NCBI RefSeq assembly: GCF_003814745.1
Contig: NZ_RKRD01000001.1
Location: 496,001-560,000, forward strand
DNA length: 64,000 bases
DNA from: Hydrogenoanaerobacterium saccharovorans
GTDB lineage: Bacteria; Bacillota; Clostridia; Oscillospirales; Ruminococcaceae
Reading direction: 5' to 3'
Below, piece by piece: positions 54,001 to 61,012 of the stretch (position 1 is the first letter of the stretch; every line of letters begins with the position of its first letter). The notes under the pieces are model-generated. The model was given only the letters and a program-made list of their open reading frames with translations, was not told the origin of the DNA and did not search any database. A program made the position numbers and the translations under genes.

Positions 54001-55732
54001 TAACGGTTAGAGTTATTTGGGTATGACTTTCGTTGATTGACTGGCTTACAGCTGTTATCGTAGGTGCCGTGTTGTCCAGCTTGTCTATCTCAACCAACTG
54101 AGATAGAGCATTGCGCAGCCCGTCTTTCGCGTATACGGGACGTATCTGTTTGCTGTATACGTCACCCACAAAATGATATGTTCTTGCAAATCGGATGCCG
54201 TTCTGCTGTGCAGGCAGGTAATCGACTTCGGTGTTAAAGGCAATCTGTACCTGTCCGATTCCGCCATCCTCCGCAATAAAGGTAGCGGTTTTTCTTCTCG
54301 CCCAAGTGCTTGTTAAATCTTGACTTGTATGCACAAAGGCAGGGGAGGCAGTATCTGTCTTTTCAAGGTGGAGAGATTGCTCACCAGTCCCCCCTAAAGA
54401 ATCGCGGCATCGAATGTAAAACTGTGTTCTACCATTTACGTTCAATATGGGCGTAAACAAACCTGTGAATTCAAACTGATTTCCAGTCGGTACTCCTGAT
54501 TTCCAATCGGTTATTTGTTTGCCTTGATTATCGAACAAAGCGAATTCCACCGCTGTTGCGTGTGGTGCTTTAAAAACAGATTGGATTATCAGTCCTGTTG
54601 TCCACTCTCCCTCGACTGAGGTTTTATGGATAGCAGCATTGCCGACAGGGTAAGGTCTGCCACCCAGCACGGAAATGTTTTTACTCAACTCGCCCTTTGT
54701 CTCAAATCCCAAGTCGCTGAAATTTAAATTGATACGAACCCAAAGACTTAACGTAGGTGTAATGGTTTGGCTTCGGTCAGCCATACTCACTGGTACTTTG
54801 TATTTTACAATATCGCCGTTTCGGCTGATTTCTATCGGCGAGCCAACAACAAACTGTGCATCCGAATTAAGGTTACGGGCTAAAATGCTTTTGATGCGAT
54901 GATAGTGACCGTTCATCTGCACCGTAAAGTACACATAATCCGTTGCATTGTTTATCAGGTCAATGGTATCCGTATCGTAACTTATGCTGGGCCCCAAAAC
55001 GGCACCGCATAAGTTACAGATACTCGAATAGCATCGGTGATTTCTTACATCAATTGATAAGTGGCAGGTATCGCACACCAGTACACCATAACTATGGATA
55101 TTCGGCAAATCTTTGAAACGCACCCCATGATAGGTGTGTTCGCCCTCTCTTGCGTTGTTGCCCTTTCCTCCGCATGCGTTACAACGGTAGTCGATGTGTT
55201 TCAGCCCGTTCCAATCTATCCAGTTGGGCGGTTCGGGGTGTTGATGCGGCAGATGGGTAAATTTTCGTTTGTATCCGCATCCATCTGTGCAGTACTCATA
55301 TCCCAATGTGGCGTATTCATCGCATGTCGGCGGGTTGCCCACTGTTTGCAATGTGTGGTTTTTAATCTCTGTTTTACCGTTGTAATGCTGCACACCGTTC
55401 CATGCACCTGTGCCCGTATGGTTAATACAACGCTTAAAGTGCGTTGCATCGTCATACTCGGATACCCATATGCAGGGTAGTGTTGCTGCACCACCTGTAC
55501 CACTTTCGGTTAAGTCCACCCCGTCATCTGCTTTTACAGCGGGTCTAGCAGCAAAATCTAAACCATCTACTTCATCGTAACTTTTGTCGGTTTCGCCACT
55601 GTCTGCATATCCGCTGTCTATGCCACCACTGTCAAATGCGCTGTCATTGGCAAGTGTTACCGATGATGTCGCGGAGAACAGCAGAGCAATTGCCAACACC
55701 AGCGCCATTATCCGATGGCTGGATATTTTCAT
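51011..55732 (-). CDS. Giant surface protein with Ig-like repeats and Cys-rich N-terminus
   Basis: A 1573-residue exported protein. A signal peptide (IMALVLAIALLFSATSSVTLA) is followed by a Cys/His-rich region (about 90-270) with several CxxC knuckles (CTDGCGY, CNACGG, CDTCH, CNLCG). Next come a long beta-rich part and six or more Ig-like repeats with motifs such as TATHTLSTTDW, SITLPDGTVVDGDTA and GTYTF. A Pro/Ser-rich stalk and a C-terminal helix (IIWRVVLFSLWWLLLLLIAYLIYQK) anchor it in the membrane. Placed before the Tad operon, it is probably an adhesin helping mating or attachment. GAGGAGGG precedes the ATG. Confidence 0.8.
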   Translation of the reverse strand: MKISSHRIMALVLAIALLFSATSSVTLANDSAFDSGGIDSGYADSGETDKSYDEVDGLDFAARPAVKADDGVDLTESGTGGAATLPCIWVSEYDDATHFKRCINHTGTGAWNGVQHYNGKTEIKNHTLQTVGNPPTCDEYATLGYEYCTDGCGYKRKFTHLPHQHPEPPNWIDWNGLKHIDYRCNACGGKGNNAREGEHTYHGVRFKDLPNIHSYGVLVCDTCHLSIDVRNHRCYSSICNLCGAVLGPSISYDTDTIDLINNATDYVYFTVQMNGHYHRIKSILARNLNSDAQFVVGSPIEISRNGDIVKYKVPVSMADRSQTITPTLSLWVRINLNFSDLGFETKGELSKNISVLGGRPYPVGNAAIHKTSVEGEWTTGLIIQSVFKAPHATAVEFALFDNQGKQITDWKSGVPTGNQFEFTGLFTPILNVNGRTQFYIRCRDSLGGTGEQSLHLEKTDTASPAFVHTSQDLTSTWARRKTATFIAEDGGIGQVQIAFNTEVDYLPAQQNGIRFARTYHFVGDVYSKQIRPVYAKDGLRNALSQLVEIDKLDNTAPTITAVSQSINESHTQITLTVTAHDRHPSLGEGSGLSKYAISDSRTVPTSGWQDSNQFTVNTNGTYYLWTQDVVSNISVPYAEQVNSLDHTPPTPPTITKTPTSEWHKDNVTVTISGGTDAESGVKGYQYQINGDKWIDYVAPFSVSDSANIYARTIDNVGLPSEPAFSGVHIDRIKPTGVITYSKEWTKDSVELTFTATDLGGAGVQHVRPAGGSWTDGDTVKHSVTTNGSHSFEVEDNAGNPETVSTEISNIDNVPPVIEEINFVKENDDLISSILHFFNKQVSIHITASDDASGVDKIQYQLIEKGNAIKEDGWLIYNPDELPKVSRRFSGTVAARCSDVATNISLVKEEPVTVEDTPPTATHTLSTTDWTDGKVTIKLKAQDDLSGVANITLPDGTVVDRDTAEFTVSENGTYRFIVVDKCGNILNYYVEVTNIDLTPCTATHTLNPIGYTNERVEITVTAEDTESGVKSITLPDGTVIDGDTASYIVAANSTYTFQLINNAGTTTDYDVVVDKIDKVQPTITKFELRETEESSVKQFFRSILPNMFTKQVEMIVEAEDDYSGVNKIEYQVVQKGAQLLDSGWTLYRGGEKPSRLKKDMDATVHVRTIDNATNISAVVSKDAIIDGTAPTATYTLSTTDWVKDGLDITVKAKDNIVGVASITLPDGTVVDGDTATYHVSRNGTYTFVLTDKLGTSTKYIVTVSNIEEKMPTAPTVDGDLKQEWSRTPTKLIFKSSAESGIKEYQYQIIKKDAANGNWLISSNGEVVADKEGIFDVIVRSVSVAGNVSTVTKNTVKNDFTPPTVTYNTTRNSIELKAEDNLSGVAKIVCEHGEVLGNEISCPMKRTEDHVYTVTDNAGNPTVVTVEFKRKSNPSKPDYEPVESEPQNDTKKPPRKPKPSTSVPEQQSSIEEDSKTEDTINLPEPEEKPRAANSSKPQTGENSETNVWTKVVRILSSFVRNTAEIASNIWAWLMSLPIIWRVVLFSLWWLLLLLIAYLIYQKVNKDKEKKADKQE

Positions 55733-55904
55733 ATTGTCGTCCCTCCTCTTTCAATGTCATAATGTACATCCAAAACGCGCCTTGTTCGTCTACTTCAATC
55801 CAAAAGCTACTCCCTATGTAATGGGGCAGCTCCTCTGGTTCAAGCAGACGGTACAGGCGCGTTTCTTTAAACTTGTTATTCACTCTAATAATTTTAAATG
55901 CCAC
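55644..55904 (-). CDS. Small unrecognised protein overlapping the giant gene
   Basis: An 86-residue soluble protein of unknown function (FKIIRVNNKFKETRLYRLLEPEELP then SSFWIEVDEQGAFWMYIM). GGAGGT lies 10 bases before its ATG, which makes it real, although its last 89 bases overlap the start of the giant gene in another frame. Translation through it may help start the giant gene, whose own ribosome site is within this frame. Confidence 0.6.
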   Translation of the reverse strand: MAFKIIRVNNKFKETRLYRLLEPEELPHYIGSSFWIEVDEQGAFWMYIMTLKEEGRQYENIQPSDNGAGVGNCSAVLRDIIGNTCQ

Positions 55905-55922
55905 GGCTTACCTCCAATCTGA

Positions 55923-56396
55923 TTAGTTGGGTTTCAAACTGCTTTTTTTAATTGCAAAATAGAAACCTGATAACATTGTAAATATTGTTACTGTAATTAT
56001 ACAAACAGGGATTAATGTGGATGCAGTCTGTTTATCTGTAAAACCACAGTAAATTGCTATTGATTTACAAACAAACCACGACCCAATAAGAATTATGCTT
56101 TTTACGATATAGGAAACAATTAAGCCTAGTGAACTATTTGGCTCATTAACTAAGACTTTTTGTCCTATTCTAAGTAAATAATATTGCATTATTACAATAG
56201 TAGTTATTACAAATTGGATATTAATTAAATGGAAATAGTTATTTGATTGCACCATAAAATGAATATAATCACTGCCAAACATACAGAATGGCAGCATTGG
56301 TAAAACAAATGCAATTGAACCGATAATAGCGAGTTTTAATAGCCAATAGTTAAACCAAAAAACAAGTTTAATCATATCTATAGTCTCTGCTTTCAT
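55923..56396 (-). CDS. Unrecognised four-helix membrane protein
   Basis: A 157-residue membrane protein with about four helices (LLKLAIIGSIAFVLPMLPFCMF, INIQFVITTIVIMQYYLL, LGLIVSYIVKSIILIGSWFVC and LIPVCIITVTIFTMLSGFYFAI). I start it at the ATG at 56396 with GGAGGG 6 bases upstream, not at 56411. It is AT-rich and lies among surface-protein genes. Its role is unknown; a helper for export or exclusion is possible. Confidence 0.6.
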   Translation of the reverse strand: MKAETIDMIKLVFWFNYWLLKLAIIGSIAFVLPMLPFCMFGSDYIHFMVQSNNYFHLINIQFVITTIVIMQYYLLRIGQKVLVNEPNSSLGLIVSYIVKSIILIGSWFVCKSIAIYCGFTDKQTASTLIPVCIITVTIFTMLSGFYFAIKKSSLKPN

Positions 56397-56476
56397 TTTT
56401 ACCCTCCTCATCTTTCTGCTTTCTAAATTCTAAAATAACCGTCATAAGGATTCCTTTTATTTAACCTTCCTTCCTT

Positions 56477-58390
56477 TTATTTGACTGGTCTTACATTCCA
56501 GTCATCGTAGCAATCGCCCTCAATGTTAACGTAATCGTCACCATAGGCGATAAGCTGTCCCGCGGGTGTCCATGTATCTATAATTTCAGTTTGCGGCGCA
56601 TACTGTGCGCCATCTGGATACCACAGCGGTGTGTAATGGCTGTTTGCACCGCGGTAAGAATACTTATTCGTTTTCAGTTGGAATTCTGCCCGCATAGTGC
56701 CGTGATACTTTTCCATCACACGGTTGTAAGTCGTGTATTGAAATTCAGGAAACGTAGTAATCGCATTTTGTGCACCTGTAACATCATCGTTCTTAGCGTT
56801 AGTTACAACTGAAGATGATACTTTGATGTTTACACCGTACCCGCTTTTCATCGTGTACTTGCCTGAACGTTTATAAGCGGTAGGAACTTCGCGAGCTGGT
56901 GTTACGGTTGTTTCTGCGGTAATGGATGCATAGTACTCTTTCCAAGTGTAAACCCACCAACCGTTGTCCACATATTTTCCACGGTCAACCCACTTGCCTC
57001 CGTGGCTTTTAGTACAATCGGGTTTACAGGAATCGCTATGACCTTTGGACACCCAATGCCAGTCCGATTCCCATTCCCAATTCTCGTGCCACTTTGGCAG
57101 CCATTCGCCCCAAGTCAAGCGGTCGACATCCTTACGGGATGGTACAGCTGATACCGTAAACCCGTTGCGCTCATCGGTGGGCTGAGGGTCAGGCGGGGTG
57201 CTTTCAGTTAGTTCCGTGACATTGGCAATGACCGTGGGTGTAGTTACCTGCCCGTGCGTGGTACTTACGTTGATAGTGACCTTTTGAGGAGTAGAGGGGG
57301 TATGCCATTTAATCCACAACAGGGTGCTTTCATGGGGCGGTGTGACAAATGATTTTGTATAGGTGTTCCCGTTAACGTGAAAAGTTACTTTCGCTTTTTC
57401 GTCGGGACTGATTCCGCTTTTTCCGCCTTTGGTGTCTTTTACCTCAATGGTAGTGATGACATCCGTATCGGTGTGATAATCATAATACTTCACACCACCT
57501 GATGGTGTGTCAGGGTCATCTGCTGGTACACAATCACAGTTCGGTGTATCGGGGCCGCAAGGTTGGTCAGGATGGTTCTTTTTACACTCACACTCATTTG
57601 GGTGGTCGTGGTCGGCTATGCAAGGACAATCAGCAGCATGGTTACAGCAAGCCCCCTCACTGAATCGAACCGTACCGATACCGAGTGATGAAATGATATC
57701 CTCATTACTGCGGATTCCGCTGGATGCTCCGCCCCAAGCGGGGAAGCCTAAGTCAGGTTTTTCAAGGAACATTGCAAGGGGCAGGTTTTGGTGCGTGATA
57801 TTGCCGAGTTTGCTTTTTAAATCTCCGCTTGTCATGCGGTCATACAAGGCAGCTTCGGTAGCCGTCATACAAAACTTGATGCCATTGTATGTTATGTAAA
57901 CAAGGGGTTCAATCATCAATACATATTCACCGCTGATGAGTTCATCGAAGTCAAACCCGATTTGCTCACACATTCCCCGCAAGTTGCCTTCGTCTGAAAA
58001 GTAAGTTTTGACTGCAACTATGTTACCTCCACCGTTGGCATTTACTACAGCTGGTATGGGGGTAGCGGGCTTTATTGCTTCATGGTTTGATGTAATAGGT
58101 TTTAGGGATTTTGATTTATAATCAAGCTTACTTCTTAATCCAAAATACATGTTTATATCAATGGGATTTTTGTTGCTAAAGTCCAATGGTGTTGTTACCG
58201 CGCTTTTATTGTCTTCTCGTACAATTGTGACTCGAACACCATCGTCTCCAATGTTCCAAGAGTTTGTTTTTGTGCCGTCCTCTGTCCCGCCGCCGCCTCC
58301 ATCCATGTTCGGGTCACCTTCGGCATAGGTAGTCAGTGCATATGTAAACAAGAGAGTAAGACAAAGCAGTAATGCAATAAAATTTTTCAT
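56477..58390 (-). CDS. Secreted Cys-rich protein of the element
   Basis: A 637-residue exported protein. A signal peptide (FIALLLCLTLLFTYALTTYA) is followed by a Gly-rich stretch, a folded region of about 220 residues, a dense Cys cluster (CCNHAADCPC, ECECKKN, CGPDTPNCDC; about 257-300), a beta-rich region and a Trp-rich segment (WLPKWHENWEWESDWHWV) containing a second short Cys/His motif (CKPDCTKSHGG). No membrane anchor or sorting signal is visible. The domain order is seen next to Tad-like genes on Clostridial elements, but the function is unknown. Confidence 0.7.
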   Translation of the reverse strand: MKNFIALLLCLTLLFTYALTTYAEGDPNMDGGGGGTEDGTKTNSWNIGDDGVRVTIVREDNKSAVTTPLDFSNKNPIDINMYFGLRSKLDYKSKSLKPITSNHEAIKPATPIPAVVNANGGGNIVAVKTYFSDEGNLRGMCEQIGFDFDELISGEYVLMIEPLVYITYNGIKFCMTATEAALYDRMTSGDLKSKLGNITHQNLPLAMFLEKPDLGFPAWGGASSGIRSNEDIISSLGIGTVRFSEGACCNHAADCPCIADHDHPNECECKKNHPDQPCGPDTPNCDCVPADDPDTPSGGVKYYDYHTDTDVITTIEVKDTKGGKSGISPDEKAKVTFHVNGNTYTKSFVTPPHESTLLWIKWHTPSTPQKVTINVSTTHGQVTTPTVIANVTELTESTPPDPQPTDERNGFTVSAVPSRKDVDRLTWGEWLPKWHENWEWESDWHWVSKGHSDSCKPDCTKSHGGKWVDRGKYVDNGWWVYTWKEYYASITAETTVTPAREVPTAYKRSGKYTMKSGYGVNIKVSSSVVTNAKNDDVTGAQNAITTFPEFQYTTYNRVMEKYHGTMRAEFQLKTNKYSYRGANSHYTPLWYPDGAQYAPQTEIIDTWTPAGQLIAYGDDYVNIEGDCYDDWNVRPVK

Positions 58391-58412
58391 GTCATTCTTC
58401 TCCTAAAAGAAA

Positions 58413-58451
58413 AACAACAAGATAATGGCTAGTTGCCTTTACCTTGTTGTT
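58413..58451 (-). terminator. Terminator between lipoprotein and Cys-rich protein genes
   Basis: AACAACAAG pairs with CTTGTTGTT around a long loop, 22 bases past the lipoprotein stop; TTTTCTTTTAGG follows on the minus strand. Confidence 0.7.
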
Positions 58452-58473
58452 TTTTATTGTTTTTAAATAAATA

Positions 58474-59145
58474 TTACTTTTCCGAATTGTGTTTTTTATG
58501 GTAACGAAGAAATAAGAAGATTACAGCGATGACTGTAATTATTAACAACAATACCCATTTAAGAATCGTGGCATCATTTGTTGCCTGTTCACTCAATATG
58601 GATATTTCTTTTTCCATATAAATGTCCCGCAAATTAAGTTGAACAGTAGAATCGGATATTATTTCTGCATTCGTTTTAATAATTTCTCCAGGCACCTTTA
58701 TGTTTAGTTGTGCCTCTCCGTGTGCCAATTTACTATCTTTTGTAAAGGTGGGAAGGATTGTAGCACTTGTTGTAAATAATTTCTTTCCGAATTTTCTCTG
58801 AGCCTTTACTTCAAAACCACCAAATACCGGATTAGGGTTTTCAACAGAGAACATATCGTTGGGTGAAACATATGACTGGCTGAATTTTCTCCCAGAGTAC
58901 CAATAGCCGTCTATATTTTTTGTTATATCCTCTACTCCACAGTCTTTGCCCATGCTTTTTTGTAAATCATTTAGCGGGATATCATTACTATCTAAATATT
59001 GTCGGTCACTATCTTTGACAAGTACAATACACTCTACTTTAGTGTTTCCGTTTTCTAAAACCTCGACATTAAAATCAGCTTTATAACATCCAGAAAGACT
59101 TAGTAGTAATATTAAAATAAACACGATACGGAATAGTTGTTTCAA
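58474..59145 (-). CDS. Lipoprotein with C-terminal membrane helix
   Basis: A 223-residue surface lipoprotein. I choose the TTG at 59145: GGAGG lies 8 bases before it and the product then begins with a clean signal (LFRIVFILILLLSLSGC), with Cys as the lipid site. The ATG at 59160 would overlap that same ribosome site. A beta-rich extracellular domain follows (FNVEVLENGNTKVECIVLV), and a helix (ILKWVLLLIITVIAVIFLFLRY) near the end. The arrangement resembles LppM-like/DUF3153 membrane lipoproteins. Its partner is unknown. Confidence 0.75.
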   Translation of the reverse strand: MKQLFRIVFILILLLSLSGCYKADFNVEVLENGNTKVECIVLVKDSDRQYLDSNDIPLNDLQKSMGKDCGVEDITKNIDGYWYSGRKFSQSYVSPNDMFSVENPNPVFGGFEVKAQRKFGKKLFTTSATILPTFTKDSKLAHGEAQLNIKVPGEIIKTNAEIISDSTVQLNLRDIYMEKEISILSEQATNDATILKWVLLLIITVIAVIFLFLRYHKKHNSEK

Positions 59146-59197
59146 TCTTATGTCCTCCATGCTGTTGAAATTCTCTCAATTTTGCAAATACTTGAAG

Positions 59198-59758
59198 CTA
59201 ATATCCTATAATATTACCGTTGGGGTTCATATTTTCAGCAATAGTGGTAGTAGAACCGCCGCCCTCGTCTTCTATCCATCCAAAGCCGGGCACGTATATT
59301 TGACCGTCCTTTTTTTCACCGCCCGTTGGCTCATCGGGCTTTTCATTTGGCTTTTTTTGTTCAGGTGTGTATTCGGGTGGCTTTTCGGGGTCGGTCGCTT
59401 TGTCCTCATCCACCTTTGGTGGTTCAGGTGGTTCAGGCTTTTCAAACTCAGGTCTCACTATTTCAGTGGTTTTTGTCCCATCGGGGTTTTTCGTAACAAC
59501 CTGCTCATTCTTCTGAGGTTCTTGAGTCTCTTTCTCCTCTTTCGATGGCAGAGGCAGGATAGGCGGTATATCATATTTTTCAGCTGCATCTTCTGATGCA
59601 GAACTTTCAACTGGTTTTTCTTCTACAGCCGATGAGCTTTCTATTTGCAGCGGTTCCACGATGTCGTGGCTATCCCAAGCAATGCTTACTCCAACCGCGA
59701 CAAGGATAACAGCGAGTGCAGCCACAGAGGATATAATGATTTTTGTTTTATTGGTCAT
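59198..59758 (-). CDS. DUF6550-like membrane-anchored Pro/Glu-rich protein
   Basis: A 186-residue protein with an N-terminal helix (IIISSVAALAVILVAVGVSIAW) and a long extracellular region rich in Pro, Glu and Lys (EKPEPPEPPKVDEDK). The end (GQIYVPGFGWIEDEGGG, then NPNGNIIGY) is the conserved part of DUF6550-type proteins found on Clostridial elements. AAAGGAG precedes the ATG. It is probably a wall-spanning component near the pilus or mating channel. Confidence 0.75.
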   Translation of the reverse strand: MTNKTKIIISSVAALAVILVAVGVSIAWDSHDIVEPLQIESSSAVEEKPVESSASEDAAEKYDIPPILPLPSKEEKETQEPQKNEQVVTKNPDGTKTTEIVRPEFEKPEPPEPPKVDEDKATDPEKPPEYTPEQKKPNEKPDEPTGGEKKDGQIYVPGFGWIEDEGGGSTTTIAENMNPNGNIIGY

Positions 59759-59797
59759 GGTCTACATCTCCTTTATAGGATATTATTCCCTAATATC

Positions 59798-59826
59798 ATT
59801 ATATTATGGATGGTTATAAAAGTAAA
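59798..59826 (-). promoter_or_regulatory. Sigma-A promoter for the surface-protein operon
   Basis: On the minus strand TTTACT (59826-59821), 17 bases, TATAAT (59803-59798) lies 40 bases before the DUF6550-like start. It is back to back with the antisense RNA promoter at 59832-59860. Confidence 0.65.
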
Positions 59827-59831
59827 GCTGT

Positions 59832-59860
59832 TTGACAACCCACTTGTCATAGATTATAAT
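59832..59860 (+). promoter_or_regulatory. Consensus promoter of the antitoxin RNA
   Basis: TTGACA (59832-59837), 17 bases, TATAAT (59855-59860) is a perfect sigma-A promoter with no protein-coding frame after it. Transcription would start near 59867 and run toward the toxin gene. Confidence 0.85.
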
Positions 59861-59866
59861 AAAAGC

Positions 59867-59970
59867 AAGAGGTAACCGTACCGCTTAAAGTGCGGTTGCC
59901 GCGTAAGTGTTTATAGGGATTGCTCCGAACAGCCACTCTGCGTGCAATGCAGAGTGGCTGTTACTTTTTA
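59867..59970 (+). ncRNA. Predicted antisense antitoxin RNA (type I system)
   Basis: Between the consensus promoter and a strong terminator lies a transcript of about 104 bases. The terminator stem is CAGCCACTCTGC/GCAGAGTGGCTG (59930-59960), followed by TTACTTTTTA. The transcript faces the toxin mRNA and overlaps its 3' end, including the last 10 bases of the toxin frame, as in the txpA/RatA layout. A second small stem (around CCGC/GCGG, 59880-59896) may act as the terminator of the toxin mRNA on the other strand. Confidence 0.7.
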
Positions 59971-60047
59971 TTGGAGCAGTTTATGATAATCTGAGCGACT
60001 AGCGCAGCCAGTGCTACAGCGAACATTAACGCTTCATAAGTAACCAA
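59961..60047 (-). CDS. Type I holin-like toxin (28 residues)
   Basis: A very short frame starting with TTG at 60047 gives a 28-residue peptide beginning MVTYEAL, followed by a hydrophobic helix (MFAVALAALVAQIII) and a polar end (NCSNKK). MVTYEAL is the hallmark of the holin-like/TxpA-Fst type membrane toxins of Firmicutes. A strong AAAGGAGG site precedes it, held in a hairpin (CCTCC-GAAA-GGAGG) that would delay translation. The antisense RNA on the opposite strand is the predicted antitoxin. The pair would stabilise the element in its host. Confidence 0.8.
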   Translation of the reverse strand: MVTYEALMFAVALAALVAQIIINCSNKK

Positions 60048-60118
60048 GTGGCGACCACCTCCTTTCGGAGGGCGTCGGCAACCACACTCTGCTTTTACGG
60101 TTTATCTCTTGCTAACTC

Positions 60119-60148
60119 ATTTTAGCATATTTTTACAAACTCCGTCAA
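60119..60148 (-). promoter_or_regulatory. Promoter of the toxin mRNA
   Basis: TTGACG (60148-60143), 18 bases, TAAAAT (60124-60119) on the minus strand, with a leader of about 65 bases before the toxin start. It lies just past the stop of the tandem AbrB gene. Confidence 0.6.
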
Positions 60149-60159
60149 ATAAACCGTTG

Positions 60160-60519
60160 TCAAATTCGATGAGGATTAGTAATAAAAACTTCCTTTGTTA
60201 TTGTGTTAAGTTCAAGTCGTAGGGTAGCATTTTTAACTTGATGTATACCCAGTTTTTCCTTAAAATTCGGTGGCAGCATTAATCTTCCCCAATTGTCAAA
60301 ACATCGTTTAATGGATTGAACTGAGTCTATTGGAGGTTTCCTGTTTGCATTCGTAAGTTTAATTTCCTTTGACTCGATATTAAGTTCCATATATATGTAA
60401 TTTCTTTTGTTATTAACAGCATCTTTTTCAAAACCTAGTGTCTTCCGGTACAGCGGGGGCAACACCAAACGCCCCAACATATCTAGATTTCTTTCCGTTG
60501 CTAGCAAATGGTCTTCCAT
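60160..60519 (-). CDS. Tandem AbrB-like protein
   Basis: A 119-residue protein with two related AbrB/SpoVT-type halves: DMLGRLVLPPLYRKTLGF (about 13-30) and DNWGRLMLPPNFKEKLGI (about 74-91). Each half would supply one chain of the normally dimeric fold, so it may bind DNA as a single unit or a dimer of tandems. AAAGGAGG precedes the ATG and it starts 3 bases after the peptidase gene. It is a candidate regulator of the pilus and transfer operons. Confidence 0.75.
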   Translation of the reverse strand: MEDHLLATERNLDMLGRLVLPPLYRKTLGFEKDAVNNKRNYIYMELNIESKEIKLTNANRKPPIDSVQSIKRCFDNWGRLMLPPNFKEKLGIHQVKNATLRLELNTITKEVFITNPHRI

Positions 60520-60521
60520 TG

Positions 60522-60971
60522 CTATCCTCCTTTAAAATATATTAATGTGAATAGGGCAATTAACCCGAATAAAAGAAAAGGGGCAAGTGGAACAGACGAT
60601 ACTGTTTGCTTGCCTCTAATCTTTTGGAACAATGTATATGCAAGTACCGCCAGCTGAGAAATAAGTACAATTATCAGTGTGGCATTTATTCCTGCAACAA
60701 ATGCAGTTGCGGATATGAGTTTAATATCACCACCGCCGAAGCAGCAGTGTTCACCCCCTTTCTGTTTCTTTTTTAATATATAATCTCCAACAAAGGATAT
60801 TGCCATAAAAAGTGACAGGGTTAATATGCAGTTTATTACGGGTTGAATTATAGCATATCCATTGATTAGACAGTGTAAAGTGCCTGCCACGATGAGCAAG
60901 AGCGGCAGGACGTTTGGTATGGTACGGCTGCGTATATCGGTAACAGTGGCCGCTACGTATATTAGCAGCAC
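60522..60971 (-). CDS. Tad-type prepilin peptidase (TadV/CpaA, A24 family)
   Basis: A membrane aspartic peptidase of at least 149 residues. The two catalytic aspartates are D12 (VTDIRSRTIPN) and D82 (FGGGDIKL), as in A24 enzymes; about five helices are present. It would cut the leader of the Flp-like pilin and minor pilins. The annotated GTG at 60971 has no ribosome site; the frame continues upstream to a CTG about 18 bases earlier (giving LIYIAV before), which stands 6-7 bases after GGGAGGG. That unusual start is likely the real one. Confidence 0.85.
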   Translation of the reverse strand: MLLIYVAATVTDIRSRTIPNVLPLLLIVAGTLHCLINGYAIIQPVINCILTLSLFMAISFVGDYILKKKQKGGEHCCFGGGDIKLISATAFVAGINATLIIVLISQLAVLAYTLFQKIRGKQTVSSVPLAPFLLFGLIALFTLIYFKGG

Positions 60972-61012
60972 CGCTATGTATATCAGATAAAACCCTCCCG
61001 ATTCTATTATTT

